The translations under genes and the position numbers were made by a program. 5,775 nucleotides of DNA from Pseudomonadota bacterium (GTDB lineage Bacteria > Pseudomonadota > Alphaproteobacteria > Acetobacterales > Acetobacteraceae): the NCBI GenBank assembly GCA_021826565.1, contig JAKAZJ010000150.1, positions 1 to 5,775 of the forward strand. Direction: 5' to 3'. This document shows, in pieces, positions 1 to 5,689 of this stretch (position 1 is the first letter of the stretch; each line of letters starts with the position of its first letter). The notes beneath the pieces are model-generated. The model was not told the DNA's origin, ran no database searches, and was given only the letters and a program-made list of their open reading frames with translations.

Positions 1-245
1 TTGGGGAACGAGATCACGGCGCCGGCGCGCGGGAACGCGGTGGCCAGTTCGGCATAGACGAAGGACAGCAACAGCACCGCGACGCCGCCGATCACCCAGG
101 CGAGCAACGAGGCCGGTCCCGCGTCCTTGGCCGCGTTCAGCGGCCCGAACAGCCAGCCCGAGCCGATGATCCCGCCGAGGCTGGCGAATAGCAGGCCGAT
201 CACGCCGGCATCCCGCTTCACGCCGCCCTTGGAAATGCCAGCCAT
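1..245 (-). CDS. APC-family amino-acid/polyamine permease, N-terminal part (3' end outside window)
   Basis: This is the first 81 residues of an inner-membrane secondary transporter. The family moves amino acids, polyamines or related amines, usually with H+ symport or by exchange. Two hydrophobic helices are visible, at about residues 13-35 and 46-66. The first contains the broken-helix signature GIIGSGWLFG (residues 25-34), typical of TM1 of the APC superfamily, where the unwound Gly-rich segment binds the substrate's amino and carboxyl groups. The ATG at 245 is preferred because GGGGGA sits 7 nt upstream. An in-frame ATG at 260 has no Shine-Dalgarno and would only add five residues. The gene follows the SDR stop by 45 nt on the same strand, so it may be the last gene seen of the acyl-CoA dehydrogenase operon, perhaps importing the substrate. 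The exact substrate cannot be told from 81 residues. Confidence 0.85.
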   Translation of the reverse strand, partial: MAGISKGGVKRDAGVIGLLFASLGGIIGSGWLFGPLNAAKDAGPASLLAWVIGGVAVLLLSFVYAELATAFPRAGAVISFP

Positions 246-252
246 CGCCGTT

Positions 253-258
253 TCCCCC
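253..258 (-). promoter_or_regulatory. Ribosome binding site deciding the permease start
   Basis: The minus strand reads GGGGGA, 7 nt before the ATG at 245. The alternative ATG at 260 lies inside the Shine-Dalgarno region and has only an A-rich, non-matching upstream sequence. The same GGGGGAA element precedes the first gene of the operon (3503-3509). Confidence 0.6.
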
Positions 259-290
259 ATTTTGTGTTCGTTGCGCCGCGGCAGTCCCGC

Positions 291-1124
291 TCAGTCCGGC
301 TCGATCGGCATGACGCCCAGACTGGTCCAGGCGATCGGTGCTCCGCAAGCCTCCGCCGCCTGCGCCGGCGGCAGGGCCGTGTTCCAATGTACCGCCAGAA
401 ACCGCCGCGCCGTCACCTCCCGCGCCGCGTCCGAGATCAGCCACAGCAGCGGCGGGACCATCACCTCCGGGCGGATCAGCTTCGCGCGTTCGGTCATTTC
501 GGCTTCGGGGATGATCCGCGTGTCGGTCATGCCGCCGGGCACCAGCACGTTTACGGTCACGCCGGTGCCGGCCAGGTCCTGGGCCATGATCGCGTGGGCG
601 GCCTCGGCCGCCGCCTTGGACGCGCCGTACAGCGCGTAGCCACCGCGAATCATGGTCCCCAGGCTGGTGGTCACGCCGATGATCCGCCCGCGCTTGCGCG
701 CGATCATGTGCGGCGCCACCGCGCGTGCCAGCAGCAACGGCGCGGTCGCGTTGACGGCGACGAAGCGTGCCCATTGCTCGGGCGTGATCTCCCAGAAGCG
801 GATCGGGTTGGTCCGCTGATCGGCCCGGATCGCGCCCTGGCCGACGCCGGCATTGTTGACCAGAACGTCGATCTTGCCGAAGCGGCCGAGGGTTGCCGCG
901 ACGATTGCGGCGACGCTGTCAGGCTGGCTCAGATCGGCGGTGATCGGGACGACCGCGCCGGCCGATCCCGCCGCCGTGGCCGCCGCCGTCAGCGTGGCCA
1001 GCCAGTCGGCGGCGCGGTCCACCGCCGCGACATCCACCCCCGCGCCCGCCAGCCCCAGCGCGATCGCGCGGCCGATGCCGCTGCCCGCGCCGGTCACGAT
1101 CGCCACCTGCCGGTCCGCCGCCAT
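291..1124 (-). CDS. SDR-family NAD(P)-dependent oxidoreductase
   Basis: A 277-residue classical short-chain dehydrogenase/reductase, a cytosolic enzyme that oxidises or reduces an alcohol/ketone pair. The Rossmann cofactor motif TGAGSGIG is at residues 11-18. An acidic residue ends beta-2 (Asp36 in AAVDRA), which by family knowledge favours NAD over NADP. NNAG is at 90-93. The catalytic tetrad is complete: Asn125, Ser154, Tyr166 and Lys170, with YGASK at 166-170. The PGG segment after beta-6 is at 196-198. Length is normal for a classical SDR with a slightly long tail. The start is supported by GGGAGG 5 nt upstream. It lies 21 nt after the large acyl-CoA dehydrogenase, so co-transcription is likely. 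A role as a hydroxyacyl-CoA or alcohol dehydrogenase in the same catabolic pathway is inferred from context only; SDR substrates cannot be read from motifs. Confidence 0.95.
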   Translation of the reverse strand: MAADRQVAIVTGAGSGIGRAIALGLAGAGVDVAAVDRAADWLATLTAAATAAGSAGAVVPITADLSQPDSVAAIVAATLGRFGKIDVLVNNAGVGQGAIRADQRTNPIRFWEITPEQWARFVAVNATAPLLLARAVAPHMIARKRGRIIGVTTSLGTMIRGGYALYGASKAAAEAAHAIMAQDLAGTGVTVNVLVPGGMTDTRIIPEAEMTERAKLIRPEVMVPPLLWLISDAAREVTARRFLAVHWNTALPPAQAAEACGAPIAWTSLGVMPIEPD

Positions 1125-1129
1125 GTTTG

Positions 1130-1135
1130 CCTCCC
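1130..1135 (-). promoter_or_regulatory. Ribosome binding site of the SDR gene
   Basis: The minus strand reads GGGAGG with a 5-nt spacer to the ATG at 1124. It lies in the 21-nt gap after the stop codon of the large acyl-CoA dehydrogenase gene, and confirms both the start and independent translation within the operon. Confidence 0.7.
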
Positions 1136-1145
1136 GTGATGATCG

Positions 1146-2375
1146 TCAGCCCTGCGCCGCGTTACGGCGGAACGGAGCATCCTTGTCCACCCGCACGTCC
1201 CCGGGCAAGCCGAGCACGCGCTCGGCGATGATGTTGCGCAGGATCTCATCGGTGCCGCCGGCGATCCGATGCCCGGGGGCGGCGAGCAGCCCATCCTGGA
1301 ACAGGGCCGCCATCGGCGCCAGCGCGGGGTCCATGACCGCCGCGCCCTGGCCGAGCAATTCCATCCCGAACGCCGCCATCGCCTGCTGCTTGGATGCGTT
1401 CACCACCTTGGCGATGGCGTTCTCCGGCCCCGGGGTCTGGCCGCGCGACAGCGCCGTGAGCGTGCGGAACCGCGTATAGGTCAGGCCGGCGCTGTCCGCC
1501 CACCAGCCGGCGATCTTCTGGCGCACGGCTGGGTCCGCGAGCGCCGGGCGGCCGTCCAGTTCCACCATGCGCGCCAGCGCGATCAGGTCGTGGATGTCCG
1601 GCCGGCGCGGCTCACCCACCGCCAGGCGTTCATTCATCAGCGTGGTCAGCGCCACTTTCCAGCCTTGCCCGGGCGCGCCCAGGCGCTGGCCGTCGGTCAG
1701 GCGCAGATCGGTGAAGAACACCTCGTTGAAATGCGACGCGCCGGACATCTGATGGATCGGCCGGATCTCCACGCCCGGGGCCTTCATGTCGATCCAGAAC
1801 GCGGTCAGCCCCGCGTGCTTGGGGACCGCGGGGTCGGTGCGCGCCAGCAACAACCCGTAATCGCAGTAATGCGCCCCGGAGGTCCACACTTTCTGCCCGT
1901 TCACCACCCATCCGGCGCCGTCGCGTTCCGCGCGCGTGCGCAGCCCCGCCACATCGGACCCGGCGCCGGGTTCCGAGAACAACTGGCACCAGATCTCCTG
2001 TCCGCGCAGCGCCGGGCGCACGAAACGTTCCAGTACCGGACGATCCGCATAGGTCATCACGGTCGGGATGCACATGCCGAGGCCGATCAGGAACACGTTG
2101 TACGGGACGTCGTATTCCGCTTCCTCCTGCTGCCAGATGATCTGCTGCATCGGCGTGCCGCCGCGTCCGCCCCATTCCGGCGCCCAGGTGATGCCGGCGA
2201 AGCCCGCATCCGCCTTGGCCGCCTGCCAGGCGCGCGTGCGGGCCAGCATGGCGGCGTCCACATCGCCGTAGCGCGGCGCGGCGCGGGCGCGGTCCTTGCG
2301 GCGGTGATGACGGTCCAGGAAGGCGCGGGCCTCGGCGCGGAATTCGGCTTCCGCCGGCGTATCGTCGAAATCCAT
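1146..2375 (-). CDS. Acyl-CoA dehydrogenase, larger catalytic subunit (FadE26-like)
   Basis: A 409-residue flavoprotein that should introduce an alpha,beta double bond into an acyl-CoA and pass electrons to ETF. Visible signatures are QLFSEPGAGSDVAG (131-144), the FAD loop GQKVWTSGAHY (160-170) and the C-terminal GGTDEILRNIIAERVLGLP (373-391). The Glu found in the YEGT motif of SCAD/MCAD enzymes is replaced (IAGGT, residues 371-375). Glu249 in LMNERL instead occupies the place used by isovaleryl-CoA and long-chain dehydrogenases, and by the catalytic half of heteromeric FadE pairs, so it is the likely base. The ATG start is fixed by AAGGAG 7 nt upstream, which overlaps the stop codon of the partner gene. 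The reading frame stays open far upstream through the partner gene, but that is only GC-rich frame shadowing. It is encoded 11 nt after the small subunit and before an SDR. The substrate is unknown; steroid-side-chain-like, terpenoid or branched acyl groups are possibilities. Confidence 0.96.
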   Translation of the reverse strand: MDFDDTPAEAEFRAEARAFLDRHHRRKDRARAAPRYGDVDAAMLARTRAWQAAKADAGFAGITWAPEWGGRGGTPMQQIIWQQEEAEYDVPYNVFLIGLGMCIPTVMTYADRPVLERFVRPALRGQEIWCQLFSEPGAGSDVAGLRTRAERDGAGWVVNGQKVWTSGAHYCDYGLLLARTDPAVPKHAGLTAFWIDMKAPGVEIRPIHQMSGASHFNEVFFTDLRLTDGQRLGAPGQGWKVALTTLMNERLAVGEPRRPDIHDLIALARMVELDGRPALADPAVRQKIAGWWADSAGLTYTRFRTLTALSRGQTPGPENAIAKVVNASKQQAMAAFGMELLGQGAAVMDPALAPMAALFQDGLLAAPGHRIAGGTDEILRNIIAERVLGLPGDVRVDKDAPFRRNAAQG

Positions 2376-2382
2376 GTCCCGT

Positions 2383-2388
2383 CTCCTT
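2383..2388 (-). promoter_or_regulatory. Ribosome binding site overlapping the upstream stop codon
   Basis: The minus strand reads TAAGGAG: the TAA stop of the small subunit runs straight into AAGGAG, 7 nt before the ATG of the large subunit. This arrangement favours translational coupling, which suits two subunits made in equal amounts. Confidence 0.8.
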
Positions 2389-3496
2389 ACGCCGCGTTGT
2401 CGGTTTCCAGCGCCGCCACGGTGCGTTCGCGCCAGTAGCGCGGCCCGCCGAGCGCGGCGGACAGCAACTGCGCGCGGCGGTAGTAAAGATGGGCATCCGC
2501 TTCCCAGGTGAAGCCGATGCCGCCATGGGTCTGGATGTTTTCCTTCGCGGCCAGGAAGAACGCGGTATCGGCCGAGACCTTCGCCGTGGCCGCCGCCAGT
2601 GGCAGCGCCGCGCCATCCTGATCCAGCGCCCAGCATGCATACCAGGCGTTGGACCGCGCCAGCTCGATCGCCACGTAAACATCCGCCAGCTTGTGCTTGA
2701 TCGCCTGGAACGATCCGATCGGCCGGCCGAACGCCTGACGTTCCTTCGCGTACGCAACCGCCGCGTCCAGTGCCGCTTGCGCCCCGCCCAGCGCGGCGAA
2801 GGCAGCCGGCACCGCGGCGCGGTCCAGCAGGGACGCGATCGCGTCGAACCCGCGCGCGCCGGGCAGCGTTTCCGCCGGCGCCGCGTCCAGCGCCAGGCGG
2901 GCCTGCGGCAATCCGGGGTCCAGCGTGTCCAGCGCGGCCCGGGTCACACCGGGTCCGGCGGGATCGACCAGCGCCAGCGCGATGTCGTCGCCGTCGCGCG
3001 CGGCGACCACCAGGATATCGGCGGCCAGCCCGTCGGCGACCGGCCATTTCTCGCCGGTGACGCGGCCCTGGCGCAGCGCGGTGTGGACGGCGCGTGGGGC
3101 GGGATCGCCGATCCCCTCGGCCAGCGCGAAGGCGGCGCGGGCTTCGCCGGCGGCGATGCGGGGCAGCCAGGCGGCTTGCTGGGCCGGGGAGCCGGCGCGC
3201 GCGATCGCTGCCGCGGCGAGACAGATGCCGGTGACGTAGGGCAGGGGGGTCAGGGCGCGGCCGAGTTCCTCGGCCAGCACGCAGACGGCCTCGGCACCCA
3301 GGCCGGCGCCGCCATGGGCTTCCGGCAGTCCGGCGCCGAGCCAGCCGAGACCGGCCAGGTCCCGCCAGAGCGGGGTCAGGGCTGCGGGCGTGGCGGACAG
3401 GGCGGCGCGGGCGAGCGCGGGCGGGGAATGGTCGGCGAGGAAGCGCCGCGCCTGGTCGCGCAGCAGGCGGCTGTCTTCGGAGAAGTCGAAATTCAT
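2387..3496 (-). CDS. Acyl-CoA dehydrogenase-like smaller subunit (FadE27-like)
   Basis: A 369-residue protein of the acyl-CoA dehydrogenase fold. The N-terminal helical domain starts MNFDFSEDSRLLRDQARRFL, as usual for the family. The C-terminal domain keeps YAKERQAFGRPIGSFQAIKH (249-268) and QTHGGIGFTWEADAHLYYRR (322-341), segments that contact the FAD of the neighbouring subunit in this fold. The central FAD loop is degenerate (FALAEGIGDP at 123-132 instead of the T/S-E-P-x-A-G-S-D pattern). The protein ends without a Glu-Gly-Thr segment. These losses match the non-catalytic partner of alpha2beta2 heteromeric dehydrogenases known from mycobacterial cholesterol degradation. The ATG at 3496 is chosen for its family-like N-terminus and GGGGGAA 6 nt upstream; the open frame further upstream is Pro-rich and unlike the family. 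It is the first gene of the operon. It could instead be an independent enzyme, but overlap with the next gene's ribosome binding site argues for a complex. Confidence 0.94.
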   Translation of the reverse strand: MNFDFSEDSRLLRDQARRFLADHSPPALARAALSATPAALTPLWRDLAGLGWLGAGLPEAHGGAGLGAEAVCVLAEELGRALTPLPYVTGICLAAAAIARAGSPAQQAAWLPRIAAGEARAAFALAEGIGDPAPRAVHTALRQGRVTGEKWPVADGLAADILVVAARDGDDIALALVDPAGPGVTRAALDTLDPGLPQARLALDAAPAETLPGARGFDAIASLLDRAAVPAAFAALGGAQAALDAAVAYAKERQAFGRPIGSFQAIKHKLADVYVAIELARSNAWYACWALDQDGAALPLAAATAKVSADTAFFLAAKENIQTHGGIGFTWEADAHLYYRRAQLLSAALGGPRYWRERTVAALETDNAA

Positions 3497-3502
3497 GCGC
3501 GG

Positions 3503-3520
3503 TTCCCCCGGTTGGGGGGA
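3503..3520 (-). promoter_or_regulatory. Leader hairpin covering the first ribosome binding site of the acyl-CoA dehydrogenase operon
   Basis: On the minus strand TCCCCC (3520-3515) can pair with GGGGGA (3509-3504) around the loop CAACC. The right arm is the Shine-Dalgarno of the small subunit (GGGGGAA, 3503-3509). Two more C runs lie just upstream: seven at 3530-3536 and eight at 3558-3565 (read as G runs on the plus strand). They could pair with the same G5. Control of translation start by this structure is inferred from base pairing alone. Confidence 0.4.
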
Positions 3521-3565
3521 GGCTACGCCGGGGGGGTAGCTTGCGCCAAGGGCTGGTGGGGGGGG

Positions 3566-3923
3566 AATGTCGCCGGCCCGGCCGTAAAGCGGTTGATCGA
3601 TCACCCGTTGGCAGGGGCTGAAGTTGGTCGGGAAACGATGGGTGGCGTCCAGCTGGAGAGCACAAAAAGCTGACGTTGCGCCCACCAGATGCTCGGGCAG
3701 CTACTACCCCACTCGGCCATACACCGACCGATCACGCGTGCGCGGATGCAGACGTTCAGCGCTGCCTGGCACTGGCGGCTTCGCACCTAACCCGGCTTTT
3801 CCGAGTGCTTGGCGTGCGCTCCGTTACCGGCCGTCGTCGAGTTAGAGTGTGTCGGGTACTGAAGAATTATTGATAAAGCATATCTTGACAAGAGCGTCTG
3901 TTGGTGATCTTCGCGTCAGATAA
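3566..3923. other. Intergenic stretch with no recognisable gene
   Basis: Short open frames exist on both strands, the largest about 60-70 residues, but none has a good ribosome binding site or resembles a family I know. No tRNA, rRNA or intrinsic terminator is convincing. The promoter of the dehydrogenase operon should lie here on the minus strand, yet no pair close to the sigma-70 consensus stands out. It may use a weak or alternative promoter. GC content falls rightwards across this stretch, marking the edge between the GC-rich operon and the lower-GC nucleotidyltransferase region. Confidence 0.5.
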
Positions 3924-4192
3924 TACGTTCCGGATATGGAACGTACTGCTGCGGGACTAACGGGCGAAATGCGTCCGCAACACGGTTTGCGGCCGCGGAC
4001 GCGGGCGAGTGACGGAAATTTCTTGCCGATCGGGGGGGGGTGAGCCATTTCTGCGTCCCAAGGCTTGATCCGCGCTATCAGGAACACGCGGGTCATAGGT
4101 TCCGCCTCGGACAGATCATCTGCAAGTGCCTTGACAGCTACGACGCTTTGACGGATAGGCGTCGCGTTGCAGGCAGCTTCGCAAATCGCCAA
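3842..4192 (-). other. Uncertain small reading frame with a nine-C tract (possible remnant or hypothetical gene)
   Basis: A 116-codon open frame starts at TTG 4192, 9 nt after the nucleotidyltransferase stop. AGGGAG is nearby but only about 1 nt from the TTG, so it is badly spaced. An internal ATG (residue 33, MTRVFLIARIKPWDAEMAHP) has GAGG about 10 nt upstream. I do not recognise the protein. A run of nine Cs (4040-4032) falls in the coding sense. One extra C would switch to a frame reading DRQEISVTRPRPRPQ and ending at 3957, which looks at least as protein-like as the existing tail. This could be a broken gene, a slippage-prone gene or noise. A plus-strand frame at 4040-4201 (GTG start, 53 residues) overlaps it and is equally unproven. 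Confidence 0.2.
3924..3945. repeat. Perfect 8-bp inverted repeat with 6-nt centre
   Basis: TACGTTCC (3924-3931) and GGAACGTA (3938-3945) are perfect inverted copies separated by GGATAT. On the minus strand it lies about 260 nt downstream of the nucleotidyltransferase stop. It is followed there by TTATCTG rather than a U run, so it is a poor intrinsic terminator. The 22-bp two-fold symmetry would also suit a dimeric DNA-binding regulator of the downstream acyl-CoA dehydrogenase operon. The function is undecided. Confidence 0.5.
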
Positions 4193-4201
4193 TCTCCCTG
4201 A

Positions 4202-5539
4202 TCAACGATCATTGAGAAGCTTTTCGACGTCGTTGGTCTTTATCAAAACAGCGCCTGGCTCTTCGATGGGCCAACTGAGGTATTTGATTCGAAGCATCCT
4301 TTCGAAGATCTCACGGCTCTGCCGAAATATCAGAACGTACCCGTCCTTACCGAGACCTCCGGCATTGAAATGATCGTCCAATGCCTCACGGCTTATCGAG
4401 CAGCGGACTCTAGAGTCCACCGATTCACCATAGAATGTCACGACGCCACGGTCAAAATCGTATCGCGCCGGCGGTGCCGAAAATTGTAGATTGAGATCTG
4501 GTACTATTGAGCGCGTCGCGTCGACGGCCCTAAGCATGCGATCCCGAGCTTCCGCCGGAACAAGGCCGAGAGCCTCACCAAGAAGCTGTCGCCACGTTTT
4601 CCCCCTGGCATACGCTTCTTGCCACGCTGCTTTCAGCTCATGCGGACGCTTGCTGATCAATACGTCAAACAAAGCTTCCGCCTGCCGCAGGTCTTTTCCG
4701 CGTTTGACGTTCCCTGTCCGTCGCTGACGCGCGACGATCAGCTTGTGAACAGCATATCTCTCCGGAGCGGGGACCAAGACATAAACTCCGGTGCCGTGGA
4801 GCAGCACTGCCGGCTCTGGGTTCCGAATCAGGAAGTCCAGAAAACGAAGCGGCTGAGCATCCGTGCCGAGGGCTGGGAGAGCTTCTGGCGCGTCCCTTTC
4901 GGCGCCGCGGTTTGGTGTCAGAAAATCTACTCGTATCCCGCTCGCGGCTTCGTACGTCGTTACCCGGCGATCATCGACGACAGACGAAATCGGCCGAAAT
5001 GACGGGTCCACTTCCCTGAGCACGTCCAACATAACCGGCGTGCTGTCCCCCACCGCGACCGACACTTCCGAGAACTGGGCAATATCGACGTCCCCGGTTT
5101 GAAGGGAACTGGCGGGCAACCTCGTCCCAAGCATTGCCGGATATGTGTGGTAGGCGACCGTTCCTACCAGCACGCCTCGTAAGCGGAACACCCCGGCTTT
5201 CGCGAGTGCCGCAACGATATCGCCGATCCGCGGCAGGGGACGCGGCAGATGCGCCGACCGCACAAGCGTTGAAACAAGTGCGCTCCGGTCATTCTGATGG
5301 CCGCGGGCCTCGCGGTGGTGCGCGATACGCTCCATGAGCTCCGGGGTTTCCGGTCCAGCATAGCGTTGCTTGCGACCGCTTTCAGCTGGGAGCTGGAAAT
5401 ACCAATAGCGCCGGCCGCGAACAGATTTCGAAACAAACACGCCTTCATCCGGGAATGCGTCTTCAAACGCCGCGGAGGCCGCCCGGTCCATCAGGTCCGC
5501 GTATGCCGTTTGCAGCACTATCGGGATTTCCGACGCCAT
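4202..5539 (-). CDS. GSU2403-type nucleotidyltransferase-fold protein with C-terminal DUF1488-like domain
   Basis: A 445-residue cytosolic protein. The N-terminal part (about 1-75) carries a conserved-looking VRGRRYWYFQL...QRYAGPETPEL region. The nucleotidyltransferase core (about 100-320) has the Gly motif LVGTVAYHTYP (124-134), the metal-binding pair in TGDVDIAQF (Asp150, Asp152) and a third carboxylate in GIRVDFLTP (Asp205), so it looks catalytically competent. RYAVHKLIVARQR (261-273) is typical of this NTP_transf_8 group, a relative of AbiEii-type and MNT enzymes. Residues about 358-441 (VVTFYGESVDSRVRC, SISREALDDHF, VLIKTNDV) resemble the DUF1488 domain. The ATG at 5539 is preferred: an in-frame TTG at 5566 would lie only a few nt after the probable transcription start and within an operator. 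The Shine-Dalgarno is weak. GC is clearly lower than in the operon to the left. The acceptor is unknown; a toxin or defence role is only an analogy. Confidence 0.85.
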   Translation of the reverse strand: MASEIPIVLQTAYADLMDRAASAAFEDAFPDEGVFVSKSVRGRRYWYFQLPAESGRKQRYAGPETPELMERIAHHREARGHQNDRSALVSTLVRSAHLPRPLPRIGDIVAALAKAGVFRLRGVLVGTVAYHTYPAMLGTRLPASSLQTGDVDIAQFSEVSVAVGDSTPVMLDVLREVDPSFRPISSVVDDRRVTTYEAASGIRVDFLTPNRGAERDAPEALPALGTDAQPLRFLDFLIRNPEPAVLLHGTGVYVLVPAPERYAVHKLIVARQRRTGNVKRGKDLRQAEALFDVLISKRPHELKAAWQEAYARGKTWRQLLGEALGLVPAEARDRMLRAVDATRSIVPDLNLQFSAPPARYDFDRGVVTFYGESVDSRVRCSISREALDDHFNAGGLGKDGYVLIFRQSREIFERMLRIKYLSWPIEEPGAVLIKTNDVEKLLNDR

Positions 5540-5555
5540 CGATCCATCTGTCCAC

Positions 5556-5585
5556 GTTATACGCAATCAGCGGAGAGCGTATAAC
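5556..5585. promoter_or_regulatory. Operator palindrome 1 over the nucleotidyltransferase promoter
   Basis: GTTATACGC (5556-5564) and GCGTATAAC (5577-5585) are perfect 9-bp inverted copies around a 12-nt centre. Equivalent points in the two arms are 21 bp apart, two helical turns, so a dimer could read both arms from one face. The site covers the -10 hexamer and the expected transcription start of the nucleotidyltransferase gene, a position suited to repression. The binding protein is not identifiable in the window. Confidence 0.65.
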
Positions 5586-5607
5586 ATTCTCAGGCCCGAT
5601 GGGTCAA
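5579..5607 (-). promoter_or_regulatory. Sigma-70-like promoter of the nucleotidyltransferase gene
   Basis: On the minus strand the -35 TTGACC (5607-5602) and the -10 TTATAC (5584-5579) are separated by exactly 17 nt. Each hexamer matches the consensus closely. Transcription should start near 5572, giving a leader of about 33 nt before the ATG at 5539. The -10 is embedded in one arm of operator 1, and operator 2 begins 4 bp upstream of the -35. Confidence 0.65.
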
Positions 5608-5611
5608 CGAC

Positions 5612-5641
5612 GTTATGCGCCTACAGCGACTGGCGTATAAC
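5612..5641. promoter_or_regulatory. Operator palindrome 2 just upstream of the -35 box
   Basis: GTTATGCGC (5612-5620) and GCGTATAAC (5633-5641) repeat the symmetry of operator 1 with one mismatch and the same 12-nt centre. An extra C/G pair (5621/5632) extends the arms inward. Both arms are shifted by exactly 56 bp from those of operator 1. The same spacing and arm sequence in two copies argues that both bind one regulator, perhaps cooperatively or by looping. Confidence 0.6.
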
Positions 5642-5689
5642 ACACAGATCTCGTCCCGCGCGCCGGCCACGGCCCGCTCTTTGGCGGCG

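Noticed and set aside
2376..3665. Upstream extension of the large acyl-CoA dehydrogenase frame (to 839 codons)
   Set aside because: It runs through the partner gene in another frame and encodes an Arg/Pro-rich string typical of a GC-rich shadow. The family-like N-terminus and AAGGAG fix the start at 2375.
264..3673. Long plus-strand open frames opposite the SDR and dehydrogenase genes
   Set aside because: They mirror strongly GC3-biased genes, are Arg/Gly/Ala-rich, lack family motifs and have no supporting ribosome binding sites.
3497..3685. Earlier start for the small dehydrogenase subunit (432 residues)
   Set aside because: The extra 63 residues are Pro-rich and unlike the family, which starts close to MNFDFSEDSR. 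A ribosome binding site is present at 3503-3509.
3690..3760. tRNA-like segment on the minus strand (GGCCGAGTGG, like the D-arm of a Ser/Leu tRNA)
   Set aside because: No T-loop GGTTCGAATCC-type sequence, anticodon arm or pairing acceptor ends follow at the right distance.
3863..3891. TTGTCA near an AT-rich block on the minus strand as a promoter for the dehydrogenase operon
   Set aside because: The best -10 candidates at 15-17 nt spacing match poorly, and the leader would be about 370 nt long. A plus-strand TTGACA nearby has no -10 at usable distance.
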